Assembly: GCA_030536555.1 (NCBI GenBank)
Contig: JAUNPU010000016.1
Span: 17,906-81,905, forward strand
Direction of reading: 5' to 3'
From: Eubacteriales bacterium
GTDB lineage: Bacteria; Bacillota; Clostridia; Lachnospirales; Lachnospiraceae
Length of the DNA: 64,000 nucleotides
Below, piece after piece: positions 35,230 to 43,803 of this stretch (its first letter is position 1; each line of letters starts with the position of its first letter). The notes under the pieces were generated by a model that was not told the origin of the DNA, searched no databases, and saw nothing but the letters and a program-made list of their open reading frames with translations. The position numbers were made by a program, and so were the translations under genes.

Positions 35230-36522
35230 TTACCACCATTTTGCCAGTGGTTGATTCCATTCAATCGTAAAGACGGAGGAGTCTTTGACTTCCTGGTAGG
35301 CTTTCTCTCGAAATGTTCGCTGGGTGGAATTGGAGGACCAGACGCGAAAGGCTTCCATATAGGAATCAAAGTAATCGTCCCAAGAGGTAAAGCCCTGCTG
35401 AATAAATGGTGCGATGGCAAGCTGCATATCAACCTGCTCCGCCTTTGTAATCCAGTTCATCTGCTCCATGCTTTCGCAGAGCAGCATTGCACGGCAGAGA
35501 TCCCAGGCTTTTGCTGATTTACTGCTGTTGTTTTTGCCGGATTCCGTCAGGGACTGGATGACTGCAAGCCCCTGTTCCTTATTGCTGATGCCCCAGTCGC
35601 GCCGAAGGAGCTCAGCCAGCTCCGGCGGTTTTACATTCTGTATCTGGGCAGCCAGATCAGCGTAATGCTGGCTCTGGGTGTAGATGTAGTAGGTCCGCTT
35701 ACACCACTTGTGAGCATTTGAGTTCAGCATCTTCTCCTCTGTACTTGCCATGGCTGTCTCGGTGCCGATTCCTTCCGAGTCAAACACGTACTTTTTGTCA
35801 TTGTAGTAGATGGAAGTGTCCTGCCATGCGATACCGGCATGGGAGAAGTAGGAAAGCTTCCCGTCGATAAAGCGTGGACCACGGCACATAAGCCCGTTTT
35901 CGTCTACATAGTAGCGGTCATATCCGTCAATCAGCCACTCGCTGGTCACTTTCTCACCATTGCGCAGGTAGTACCAGTTGTCTCCATCTTTAACCCAGCC
36001 CTCAGTACCGCCGTTTTCCGCATTTTTCAGCCCGGAAGCCTTTTCCGAGGTGCCGTCGCTGTTGAAGGCATAGAGGATACCATCGCGCTCTGCGGTTCCG
36101 GAGGTCTGCATGTATCCTGTCACAGGATCCAGATAGTAATATTGCTGATTGATTCGAATCCAGTCGGTGCGCATGCTGCCGCCGTCAAAGTATCTCCATC
36201 TTCCGTCTTCAAACTGCTGCCAGCCACGGACACCCTTTCCGTCTTCCCCGAAGTAAGACCACGGGAACATTACGTCACCGGGAAAATAAATCCATTGATT
36301 ACGAACCCGTTCGCCACCAATCTTGAAATAGGTTGCGGAATCCTTGCCCATGCCATATTCCAGATCTCCGGATACCTGCTGACCCGGATTGCCGGGAGTG
36401 CCCAGATAAGCGACATCAAAGTGCGCTGTGCCGTAGGCAAAGACGGGAATCGCAAATGCCAGGGTAAACAGTACGGCCAGACTGGTTCTTAGAAAATGTG
36501 CTGACTTAGTCGAATGCTTCAT
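35230..36522 (-). CDS. Secreted protein with cell-wall-binding-like repeats and DUF1266 domain
   Basis: The 430-residue protein has a signal peptide ending at about Ala29 (AIPVFA). Residues about 65-270 contain WYY/YFD/YYLD repeats like the choline- or glucan-binding repeats of Gram-positive surface proteins (WRYFDGGSMRTDW, WYYLRNGEKVTSEWL, YYVDENGLM). The last 150 residues resemble DUF1266: LLRRDWGISNKEQ, AWDLCRAMLLCES, then a helix with FTSWDDYFDSYMEAFRVW. DUF1266 proteins are usually cytoplasmic and of unknown role, so a secreted, wall-bound form is unusual. The start follows GGAAGGAGAG on the minus strand. Confidence 0.75.
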   Translation of the reverse strand: MKHSTKSAHFLRTSLAVLFTLAFAIPVFAYGTAHFDVAYLGTPGNPGQQVSGDLEYGMGKDSATYFKIGGERVRNQWIYFPGDVMFPWSYFGEDGKGVRGWQQFEDGRWRYFDGGSMRTDWIRINQQYYYLDPVTGYMQTSGTAERDGILYAFNSDGTSEKASGLKNAENGGTEGWVKDGDNWYYLRNGEKVTSEWLIDGYDRYYVDENGLMCRGPRFIDGKLSYFSHAGIAWQDTSIYYNDKKYVFDSEGIGTETAMASTEEKMLNSNAHKWCKRTYYIYTQSQHYADLAAQIQNVKPPELAELLRRDWGISNKEQGLAVIQSLTESGKNNSSKSAKAWDLCRAMLLCESMEQMNWITKAEQVDMQLAIAPFIQQGFTSWDDYFDSYMEAFRVWSSNSTQRTFREKAYQEVKDSSVFTIEWNQPLAKWW

Positions 36523-36602
36523 AAAATCTCTCCTTCCCGATGTTGATATATCATAACTTTATCATGATTGCAGGAGGAATTAAAGTATTTGTTGATTTTT
36601 GT

Positions 36603-36631
36603 TTGTGAAGGCAATCTGTCTATGATATAAT
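36603..36631 (+). promoter_or_regulatory. Promoter of the holin-like toxin
   Basis: TTGTGA (36603-36608), 17 bases and TATAAT (36626-36631). The leader of about 65 bases contains a hairpin, CTTCCATC (36671-36678) with GATGGGAG (36687-36694), that covers the Shine-Dalgarno GGGAGGTG. Confidence 0.65.
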
Positions 36632-36703
36632 TAATCCATGGAGCAATCGCGTCACTGCAAGGGCGTTGGCCTTCCATCCTACAAAAGATGGGAGGTGGTG
36701 CTG

Positions 36704-36787
36704 ATGGATTTTGATTTCAAAGACCTTATGGCATTTGGAATGTTTATTCTGGCACTGCTTACTTTTATTAATAGTAATCGTAAGTAG
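36704..36787 (+). CDS. Putative holin-like toxin, type I toxin-antitoxin
   Basis: A 27-residue peptide, MDFDFKDLMAFGMFILALL and so on, ends SNRK. It has one membrane helix and the AFGMFILALLTFI core seen in the small holin-like toxins (TxpA/BsrG-like) of Firmicutes. The start follows GGGAGGTGG at 36690-36698, which is paired in a leader hairpin, as in many type I toxins. A strong promoter precedes it, and an antisense RNA gene converges on its 3' untranslated region. It is shorter than most annotation cut-offs. Confidence 0.7.
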   Translation: MDFDFKDLMAFGMFILALLTFINSNRK

Positions 36788-36820
36788 CGTTTTTCTTTAA
36801 AATCCCGGAGACGGGTATAG

Positions 36821-36912
36821 AAAAACCACCCTTGTAAACTTGGCAGTCAAAGAGGGTGGTGATTCTATCACTTTTATTGAGGCCAACCCCTTGTGGGCGG
36901 TTGTTCCTTTAT
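36821..36912 (-). ncRNA. Putative antisense antitoxin RNA
   Basis: A minus-strand transcript of about 90 bases is predicted from a TATAAT box at 36919-36924 to a terminator hairpin ACCACCCT/AGGGTGGT (36825-36832 with 36853-36860) followed by TTTTT on the minus strand. It is antisense to the 3' untranslated end of the toxin message, the geometry of txpA/RatA and bsrG/SR4. On the plus strand CCAACC/GGTTG at about 36883-36904 may end the toxin message. The ends are estimates. Confidence 0.55.
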
Positions 36913-36918
36913 ATTTTC

Positions 36919-36946
36919 ATTATAACATACAAATTTGGAAAGTAAA
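36919..36946 (-). promoter_or_regulatory. Promoter of the antisense RNA
   Basis: On the minus strand, TTTACT (complement of 36941-36946), 16 bases ending in TGT, and TATAAT (complement of 36919-36924), an extended -10. Confidence 0.55.
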
Positions 36947-36975
36947 TAGAAAATGCGCTTTTCAGAGACATTTAC

Positions 36976-37004
36976 TTTACAACCTCTCCCCAACCTGCTA
37001 AAAT
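36976..37004 (+). promoter_or_regulatory. Promoter of pth
   Basis: TTTACA (36976-36981), 17 bases and TAAAAT (36999-37004), giving a leader of about 138 bases. Confidence 0.5.
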
Positions 37005-37031
37005 AAGAAAACCAGAAGAATAATCATCACG

Positions 37032-37075
37032 AGCGTTAGTTTTCACCCCCCCAGGGGAAGAAAATTAACGCTTTT
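37032..37075 (+). terminator. Terminator-like hairpin in the pth leader
   Basis: AGCGTTAGTTTTC (37032-37044) pairs with GAAAATTAACGCT (37060-37072) with one mismatch, an inner CCCC/GGGG pairing and TTTT after it. It lies downstream of the pth promoter and so may be an attenuator. A smaller GCGCC/GGCGC hairpin follows at about 37095. Confidence 0.5.
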
Positions 37076-37148
37076 GGTGCGTTGATGGAAAGGCGCCACT
37101 GGCGCGGGAAAAACCGTTTGATTTTTAGAAAGTAGAGGAAATAAACAT

Positions 37149-37727
37149 ATGTATCTGATAGCAGGACTCGGAAATCCCACAAGGGAATATGATAAAACAA
37201 GGCATAATGCAGGTTTTTGCGTGATCGATGTGCTGGCGGACAAGTACCGCATTGATGTGAGTGAGAAGAAGCACAAGGGACTGTGCGGCAAAGGTGTGAT
37301 CGAGGGGCAGAAGGTGATTCTGGTGAAGCCGCAGACCTATATGAATTTAAGCGGCGAATGCCTTCGGGAAGTGGCTGATTACTATAAGATTGACCCGGAA
37401 GACATCATTGTGATCTATGACGATATCAGTCTGGACCCGGGGCAGCTGCGCATCCGGCTGAAGGGAAGCGCAGGCGGGCATAATGGAATCAAGAATATCA
37501 TCGCCCAGCTTGGCACCCAGGAGTTCCCGCGGGTGAAGGTGGGCGTGGGGGCGAAGCCGCCGCGGATGGATCTGGCGGACTATGTGCTGAGCCGGTTCTC
37601 TGCGGAGGATCAGAAAATTATGGATGAGGCATACCGGGAAGCGGCTGACGCGGTGGGCGTGATGATGACCGATGGCGCGGAGCGTGCCATGAACCATTAC
37701 AACGCAAAGAAGAAGACGGAAGAATAG
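37149..37727 (+). CDS. pth: Peptidyl-tRNA hydrolase
   Basis: The 192-residue enzyme recycles peptidyl-tRNAs dropped by ribosomes. Family sites are GLGNPTREYDKTRHNAGF (catalytic His in RHNAG), KPQTYMNLSG, YDDISLDPG and GSAGGHNGIKNI. The length matches E. coli Pth. The ATG follows AGAGGAAATAAAC. mfd starts about 70 bases downstream; the pth-mfd order is conserved in Firmicutes, where spoVT often follows mfd. Here spoVT is about 10 kb away. Confidence 0.96.
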   Translation: MYLIAGLGNPTREYDKTRHNAGFCVIDVLADKYRIDVSEKKHKGLCGKGVIEGQKVILVKPQTYMNLSGECLREVADYYKIDPEDIIVIYDDISLDPGQLRIRLKGSAGGHNGIKNIIAQLGTQEFPRVKVGVGAKPPRMDLADYVLSRFSAEDQKIMDEAYREAADAVGVMMTDGAERAMNHYNAKKKTEE

Positions 37728-37800
37728 AGCGCAGGAAGAATCGTGTGCCGGATGTCAGGCTGACGCAGGCACGGGCGATATGGAGGTGACGGAGCAGACC

Positions 37801-40800
37801 ATGAGCAGAGTATTTGCAAATCCTTTGACGGAACTGATTGAATATGTAGACTTAAATGAGGACTTAAAGCGCGGCAAGGGTCCGGTCCAGGTCAGCGGCA
37901 CCCTGGATTCCCAGAAGGTTCACCTGATGCAGGAGGTACAGGACGGGGTGCCGTGGAAGCTGGTGGTGACCTATGACGATTCCCGGGCGAAGGAAATCTA
38001 TGACGATTTCGGCTGCTTCCGCTCCGATGTCTGGCTGTATCCGGCAAAGGACCTTCTGTTTTACAGTGCGGATATTCACGGCAATCTGATGACCAGGCAG
38101 CGTCTGCAGGTGCTGCGGCATCTGATGGAGGATGAGTCTGGCGTGGTGGTGACCACTCTGGACGGGCTGATGGACCATCTGCTGCCCCTGGTGCAGATGC
38201 GCAGCCGGATCCTGCATGTGGAAGTGGGGCAGGAGCTGGACTTAAATGAATGGAAGGAGCAGCTGACGGAGCTGGGCTATGAGCGTCTGCCCCAGGTGGA
38301 CGGCATGGGACAGTTCTCCGTGCGCGGCGGAATTCTGGATATTTTCCCGCTGACGGAGGAGCAGCCGATCCGGATTGAACTGTGGGATACGGAGGTGGAC
38401 TCCATCCGCAGCTTTGATCTGGAAAGCCAGCGTTCCATCGAGCAGCTGGACGAGATCGACATTTATCCGGCTACAGAGATCGTGCTGTCGAAGAAGCAGC
38501 TGGTGGATGGCGTGAAGAAGCTGCGCAAGGAGGCGGCAAACTGTGAAAAGACCTTCCGGGATCAGATGAAGACGGAGGAAGGACACCGGATTGCCAGCAT
38601 CATCAAGGAGCTGACGGAGGGCATCGAGGAGGGCTGGAAGCAGACCGGGCTGGATGCGTATCTGTCCTACTTCAGCGGCGAGACTGTGTCATTTCTGGAT
38701 TACTTTGCGCCGGAGAGCAGTATGATCCTTCTGGATGAGCCGGCACGGCTGAAGGAGAAGGGCGAGGCGGTGGAGCTGGAATTCCGGGAGAGCATGATGC
38801 ACCGGCTGGAGAAGGGGTATCTGCTGCCGGGGCAGACCGGACTTTTATATTCTGCGAAGGAGGTTCTGGCGCGGGCGCAGCGGAATAACACCCTGTATCT
38901 GACCGGGCTGGAGCAGAAGCTGACCGGCTTGACCGTGGAGAAGAAGTACAGCATCAATGCGAAAAATGTCAATTCCTACCAGAGCAGCTTTGAGATTCTG
39001 ATCAAGGACCTGCAGCGGTGGAAGCGGGAGAAGTACCGGGTGATTCTGCTGTCCGGTTCCAGAACCCGTGCCAGCCGTCTGGCGGGAGATTTAAGAGAAT
39101 ATGAGCTTTCTGCCTTCTGCCCGGACAGTGAGGAGCGGCAGGTGCAGCCGGGGGAGATTCTGGTCACCTACGGCAAGCTCCATCGCGGCTTCGAGTACCC
39201 CCAGATCAAGTTCGTGGTCATCACGGAAAGTGATATGTTCGGCGCGGAGAAAAAGAAGCGGAAGCGCCGTAAGACCACCTACGAGGGAACGAAGATTCAG
39301 AGCTTTTCCGAGCTGTCCGTGGGGGATTATGTGGTGCATGAGGATCACGGCCTTGGCATCTACCGGGGAATCGAGAAGATTGAGCGGGATAAGGTGGTCA
39401 AGGATTACTTAAAGATTGAGTATGCGGACGGCGGCAATCTCTATCTGCCGGCGACACGGCTGGACGGCATCCAAAAGTATGCCGGTTCGGATGCAAAGGT
39501 GACGAAGCTCAACAAGCTGGGAGGCGAGCAGTGGAACCGGACCAAGGCGAAGGTCAAGAGCGCGGTCAAGGACATTGCCCGGGATTTAGTGGAGCTTTAC
39601 GCGGCCAGACAGGAGACCAACGGCTTCCAGTACGGACCGGATACGGTGTGGCAGAGGGAATTTGAGGAGCTGTTCCCCTACGATGAGACCGACGATCAGT
39701 TAGATGCCATCGAGGCGACCAAGCGGGATATGGAGAGCCGGAAGATCATGGACCGGCTGATCTGCGGGGACGTGGGCTACGGCAAGACGGAGATTGCGCT
39801 GCGGGCGGCATTTAAGGCAATCCAGGAGGGCAAGCAGGTGGTGTATCTGGTGCCGACCACGATTCTGGCGCAGCAGCATTACAATACCTTTGTGCAGCGA
39901 ATGAAGGATTTTCCGGTGAGGGTGGACCTGATGTCCCGGTTCCGCACACCGACGGAGATCAAAAAGACCATCGAGGACCTGAAAAAAGGACTGGTGGATG
40001 TGGTCATCGGCACCCACCGGGTGCTGTCCAAGGACGTGAAGTTCAAGGATCTGGGTATGCTGATCATCGACGAGGAGCAGCGATTCGGCGTTGCTCACAA
40101 GGAGAAGATCAAGAAGCTGAAGGAAAATGTGGACGTGCTGACGCTGACGGCGACCCCGATTCCCCGTACGCTTCACATGAGTCTGGTGGGCATTCGGGAT
40201 ATGAGCGTGCTGGAAGAGCCACCGGTGGACCGGATTCCGATTCAGACCTATGTCATGGAGTTCAATGACGAGATGGTCCGCGAGGCGATCAACCGGGAAA
40301 TGGCGCGGGGCGGACAGGTGTACTATGTATACAATCGAGTCAAGGACATCGAGGAGGTGGCTTCCCACGTACAGGAGCTGTGTCCCGATGCGACGGTGGT
40401 ATTTGCCCACGGACAGATGCGGGAGCATCAGCTGGAGAAGATCATGTTCGACTTTATCAGCGGGGAGATCGATGTGCTGGTGTCCACCACCATCATCGAG
40501 ACCGGGCTGGACATCGCCAATGCCAATACCATGATCATTCACGACGCGGACCGGATGGGTCTGTCTCAGCTCTATCAGCTGCGGGGCCGCGTGGGCCGCT
40601 CCAACCGGACCTCTTATGCATTTCTCATGTATAAGCGGGATAAGCTTCTGAAGGAAGAGGCGGAGAAGCGCCTGCAGGCGATCCGGGAATTTACGGAGCT
40701 GGGCTCCGGCATCAAGATTGCCATGCGTGACCTGGAGATCCGCGGCGCCGGCAATGTGCTGGGCGCAGAGCAGCACGGGCACATGGAGGCGGTGGGCTAC

Positions 40801-41337
40801 GACCTCTACTGCAAGCTCTTGAATCAGGCGGTCCAGGCGCTGCGGGGCCAGCGGACCGAGGAGGAGGACTTCGAGAGCGTGGTGGAGTGCGATATCGATG
40901 CCTACATTCCTGCGACTTATATTAAAAATGAATATCAGAAGCTGGATATCTACAAGCGTATTTCTTCTATTGAAAATGACGAAGAGTACATGGATATGCA
41001 GGATGAGCTTCTTGACCGGTTTGGCGATATACCGAAAGCGGTGGAGAACCTGCTGACGGTGGCTGCCCTGAAGGCGCTGGCACACCGGGCTTATGTGACG
41101 GAGGTGAAGGTGAACCGTCAGGAGGTGCGGCTGACCATGTACCAGAAGGCGAAGCTGGACACCGCCGGGATTCCGGGACTGGTTGAGAGGTATAAGGGAG
41201 CGCTGAAGTTCCAGATGACGGATACGCCGTATTTTCTGTATGCGGACCGGAGAAATAAGAACAAGGACTGCGGTGCGATGATGGATATGGCGAAGGAGCT
41301 ACTGGACGGGCTGGCGGCACTGCGTGGCGATGCTTGA
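37801..41337 (+). CDS. mfd: Transcription-repair coupling factor Mfd
   Basis: The protein of about 1178 residues removes RNA polymerase stalled at DNA lesions and recruits UvrA. In order it has a UvrB-like N-terminal region (GGILDIFP), the CarD-like polymerase-interaction domain (VGDYVVHEDHGLGIYRGI), a RecG-like helicase with Walker A GDVGYGKTE (Lys662) and DEEQRFG box, the ATPIPRTLHMSL motif, and a C-terminal TRCF domain. The ATG at 37801 follows GGAG at 37791; an in-frame ATG at 37780 lacks a ribosome site. The gntR promoter overlaps its stop codon. Confidence 0.96.
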   Translation: MSRVFANPLTELIEYVDLNEDLKRGKGPVQVSGTLDSQKVHLMQEVQDGVPWKLVVTYDDSRAKEIYDDFGCFRSDVWLYPAKDLLFYSADIHGNLMTRQRLQVLRHLMEDESGVVVTTLDGLMDHLLPLVQMRSRILHVEVGQELDLNEWKEQLTELGYERLPQVDGMGQFSVRGGILDIFPLTEEQPIRIELWDTEVDSIRSFDLESQRSIEQLDEIDIYPATEIVLSKKQLVDGVKKLRKEAANCEKTFRDQMKTEEGHRIASIIKELTEGIEEGWKQTGLDAYLSYFSGETVSFLDYFAPESSMILLDEPARLKEKGEAVELEFRESMMHRLEKGYLLPGQTGLLYSAKEVLARAQRNNTLYLTGLEQKLTGLTVEKKYSINAKNVNSYQSSFEILIKDLQRWKREKYRVILLSGSRTRASRLAGDLREYELSAFCPDSEERQVQPGEILVTYGKLHRGFEYPQIKFVVITESDMFGAEKKKRKRRKTTYEGTKIQSFSELSVGDYVVHEDHGLGIYRGIEKIERDKVVKDYLKIEYADGGNLYLPATRLDGIQKYAGSDAKVTKLNKLGGEQWNRTKAKVKSAVKDIARDLVELYAARQETNGFQYGPDTVWQREFEELFPYDETDDQLDAIEATKRDMESRKIMDRLICGDVGYGKTEIALRAAFKAIQEGKQVVYLVPTTILAQQHYNTFVQRMKDFPVRVDLMSRFRTPTEIKKTIEDLKKGLVDVVIGTHRVLSKDVKFKDLGMLIIDEEQRFGVAHKEKIKKLKENVDVLTLTATPIPRTLHMSLVGIRDMSVLEEPPVDRIPIQTYVMEFNDEMVREAINREMARGGQVYYVYNRVKDIEEVASHVQELCPDATVVFAHGQMREHQLEKIMFDFISGEIDVLVSTTIIETGLDIANANTMIIHDADRMGLSQLYQLRGRVGRSNRTSYAFLMYKRDKLLKEEAEKRLQAIREFTELGSGIKIAMRDLEIRGAGNVLGAEQHGHMEAVGYDLYCKLLNQAVQALRGQRTEEEDFESVVECDIDAYIPATYIKNEYQKLDIYKRISSIENDEEYMDMQDELLDRFGDIPKAVENLLTVAALKALAHRAYVTEVKVNRQEVRLTMYQKAKLDTAGIPGLVERYKGALKFQMTDTPYFLYADRRNKNKDCGAMMDMAKELLDGLAALRGDA

Positions 41338-41362
41338 TTTTCATACCTGAATAAGCTATAAT
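41334..41362 (+). promoter_or_regulatory. Promoter of the gntR regulator
   Basis: TTGATT (41334-41339), 17 bases and TATAAT (41357-41362). Confidence 0.65.
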
Positions 41363-41374
41363 GAAAAAAATAAA

Positions 41375-41386
41375 TGACATAACAAA
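41375..41386 (+). promoter_or_regulatory. Candidate GntR operator 1
   Basis: TGACATAACAAA lies 12 bases after the -10 box of gntR. A near copy, TGTCATAACAAC, lies 7 bases after the -10 box of the GH1/PTS operon. Equal placement suggests a shared repressor site. Confidence 0.45.
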
Positions 41387-41403
41387 TTCAGGAGAAGACT
41401 TTA

Positions 41404-42123
41404 ATGTATAAATATGAAATTATAGCAGAAGACATTCAGAACAAGATTCAGGCAGGTGTTTACCGCGCAGATGAGAAGCTTCCGCAGGAGATGGAGCTGT
41501 GCCGGCAATATGACGCCAGTCGGATTACAATCCGGGAGGCAATGGAACTTTTGGTAAATCGTGGATTGATTACGAAGCGGCGTGGGGCAGGCACTTTCGT
41601 GAAAGCGATTTCTGGCGGAACTGCAGATACGGAAGGCTTTACCCGGTCACAGCAGTTTGGAGGCTTCAGCAGAGATCAGGAGGGAAGAAACGTGACTTCA
41701 GATGTTCATGCCTTTGAACTGGTGAAGGCGTCTGCTGATATAGCGGAGAAATTGCAGATTGCGGAAGGCGTATTTATCTGCTACATTTGCAGAACTCGTC
41801 TGGTGGACAGAATGCCGTATGTGGTAGAGTATACTTATATGCCTACAGATTTTATCACGGGGATGACGGAGGATGTGGTAAAAAGCTCAATTTATACCTA
41901 TCTGGAGCAGGAATTGAAGCTGAAAATCAAGAGTGCACATCGAATTGTACGGGCAGATATGCCGACTGAAGAGGAACGTGACTGGCTGGCAATCGGTGAG
42001 AAACAGATTCCTGTTCTGGAGGTGGAGCAGGTAGCGTATCTGGACGATGGAAGGATATTTGAGTATTCCAAATCCCGTCATCGGGCAGACTGCTTTGAAC
42101 TGCGAAGCGTGAGCGTTCGGTAA
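41404..42123 (+). CDS. GntR-family regulator with UTRA domain
   Basis: The 239-residue protein has an N-terminal winged helix (IAEDIQNKIQAGVYRADEKLPQE region, DASRITIREAMELLVNRGLI recognition part RITIREAMELL, and KRRGAGTFV wing) and a C-terminal UTRA ligand-binding domain (about 85-235). This is the HutC/TreR-type subfamily, which often senses phosphorylated sugars. It precedes the GH1/PTS operon, with matching operator-like sites at both promoters, so it is probably the local repressor that also controls itself. A terminator separates it from the operon. Confidence 0.9.
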   Translation: MYKYEIIAEDIQNKIQAGVYRADEKLPQEMELCRQYDASRITIREAMELLVNRGLITKRRGAGTFVKAISGGTADTEGFTRSQQFGGFSRDQEGRNVTSDVHAFELVKASADIAEKLQIAEGVFICYICRTRLVDRMPYVVEYTYMPTDFITGMTEDVVKSSIYTYLEQELKLKIKSAHRIVRADMPTEEERDWLAIGEKQIPVLEVEQVAYLDDGRIFEYSKSRHRADCFELRSVSVR

Positions 42124-42154
42124 TCATGCATAAAAACTGAATATATCTTTTGTG

Positions 42155-42203
42155 AAAAGTGTCGGTACACATGGAAACATGGACCGGCACTTTTGCTGTT
42201 TTA
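42155..42203 (+). terminator. Terminator of gntR
   Basis: AAAAGTGTCGGT (42155-42166) pairs with ACCGGCACTTTT (42183-42194), one T-G wobble, followed by GCTGTTTT. Confidence 0.75.
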
Positions 42204-42267
42204 ATCAGGGAAAGCCGGTGCTTGCCGGTATGAATAAAAAATTCCTGCAAAAAAGTGAAAAAAGTGC

Positions 42268-42295
42268 TTGCTTTTTTGAAAAAGTATACTATAAT
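42268..42295 (+). promoter_or_regulatory. Promoter of the GH1/PTS operon
   Basis: TTGCTT (42268-42273), 16 bases and TATAAT (42290-42295). No cre-like site was recognised. Confidence 0.55.
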
Positions 42296-42302
42296 AAAAA
42301 TA

Positions 42303-42314
42303 TGTCATAACAAC
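42303..42314 (+). promoter_or_regulatory. Candidate GntR operator 2
   Basis: TGTCATAACAAC matches operator 1 at ten of twelve positions and lies just downstream of the -10 box. Confidence 0.45.
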
Positions 42315-42353
42315 TTATAAATAAAACATAACATAAAGAAAAAGGAGAAAAGT

Positions 42354-43760
42354 ATGGTGTTGCAAGTTCCAAAAAACTTTTTTATAGGCGCAGCAATGTC
42401 TGGTCCACAGACCGAGGGAGCCTATAAGACAGGAGGACGGCTGGAGAGTATCTGGGATACCTGGTCGGATGAGTCCATTTCAGATTTCTACAACAAGGTG
42501 GGGAGCTATGTGGGCAACAATTTTTATGAGAAATATGAGGACGATATCAAACTGATGAAAAGCCTTCATCTGGATTCATTCCGGACCTCGATTCAGTGGA
42601 GCCGGTTGATGGATGAGCACGAGCAGTTGAACGAAAAGGGCGCGGCATTTTACCACAGGGTATGTGCCTGTGCAAAGGAAAATCAGATTGAGCTGTTCAT
42701 GAATCTGTATCATTTTGATATGCCTGCCTACCTGTTTCAAAAGGGTGGATGGGAGAACCGGGAGGTGGTTGAGGCGTATGTCAACTATGCGCGGACTGCA
42801 TTCCGTGAGTTTGGCAGGGAGATTCGCTGCTGGTTTACCTTTAACGAGCCGATTGTAGAGCCGGATCAGCGTTATCGCAATGGGGTATGGTATCCGTTCC
42901 TGAAGGATGCAAAACGCGGTATGCTGGTGCAGTACAACATTTCTCTGGCGCATGCGCTGGCTGTTCGTGAATTCAGAAAGGCGAAAGCAGAAGGGCTGAT
43001 GCGTCCCGATGCACAGATAGGACTGATTAACTGCTTTGCACCACCGTATACTCCGGAGAATCCTACACCAGAGGATTTGGAAGCACTTCGCATGGAGGAT
43101 GGAATCAACAACCGATGGTGGCTGGATCTGGTGACGGAAGGCAGGCTGCCGGAAGATGTGCTTGAGACGCTCGAAAACTGCGGTCTGATGCCGGAGATGA
43201 GACCGGGCGATGTGGAAATCTTAAAAGAGGGTAAGGTAGACTGGCTGGGCTTTAATTACTATCATCCGTCCAGAATCCAGGCACCGAAAGAGAAGCTGGA
43301 CGAGAATGGTTATCCGAAGTTCTCTGATCCGTATGTATGGCCGGAGGCAAAGATGAATATTTACCGCGGCTGGGAAATCTATCCGAAAGGAATCTATGAT
43401 TTCGGCATGAAAATGAAGCAGGAATACCCGAATCTGAAGTTCTTCGTGTCAGAGAATGGCATGGGAGTGGAGCATGAGGAGCGTTTCAAAAATGAAGCCG
43501 GAGAGATTCAGGATGATTATCGGATTGAGTTCGTAACGGAGCATCTGGAGTGGATATTTAAATCCATCAAAGATGGAGCACAGTGCATGGGGTATCATTA
43601 CTGGGGGTTGATTGATAACTGGTCCTGGAACAATGCATTTAAGAACCGTTACGGCATGGTCGAAGTGGATATGATGGGCAATTATGCCCGAAGATGCAAG
43701 AAGTCTGCCGCATGGCTGAAGGCGCTGATCGAGGAGCGCGATGCTGCAGACAGGAAATAG
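42354..43760 (+). CDS. GH1 beta-glucosidase, probably 6-phospho-beta-glucosidase
   Basis: The 468-residue GH1 enzyme has acid/base Glu165 in TFNEP and nucleophile Glu367 in VSENGM, plus NLYHFDMP and YWGLIDNWSW. It begins KNFFIGAAMSGPQTEGAYKTGG-like (core GAAMSGPQTEGA), as in phospho-beta-glucosidases. Being first in an operon with PTS EIIC, EIIB and EIIA, it most likely splits the phosphorylated disaccharide imported by that PTS. The ATG follows AAAGGAGAAAAGT. The exact sugar (cellobiose, another beta-glucoside or lactose-like) cannot be told. Confidence 0.92.
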   Translation: MVLQVPKNFFIGAAMSGPQTEGAYKTGGRLESIWDTWSDESISDFYNKVGSYVGNNFYEKYEDDIKLMKSLHLDSFRTSIQWSRLMDEHEQLNEKGAAFYHRVCACAKENQIELFMNLYHFDMPAYLFQKGGWENREVVEAYVNYARTAFREFGREIRCWFTFNEPIVEPDQRYRNGVWYPFLKDAKRGMLVQYNISLAHALAVREFRKAKAEGLMRPDAQIGLINCFAPPYTPENPTPEDLEALRMEDGINNRWWLDLVTEGRLPEDVLETLENCGLMPEMRPGDVEILKEGKVDWLGFNYYHPSRIQAPKEKLDENGYPKFSDPYVWPEAKMNIYRGWEIYPKGIYDFGMKMKQEYPNLKFFVSENGMGVEHEERFKNEAGEIQDDYRIEFVTEHLEWIFKSIKDGAQCMGYHYWGLIDNWSWNNAFKNRYGMVEVDMMGNYARRCKKSAAWLKALIEERDAADRK

Positions 43761-43803
43761 AAACAGACAAATGGAAAGAAGATAAACGATAAGGAGAATG
43801 AGT

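Noticed and set aside
39700..41085. Long minus-strand open frame opposite mfd
   Set aside because: Low-complexity His/Leu/Arg composition typical of antisense frames in GC-rich genes; mfd is certain.
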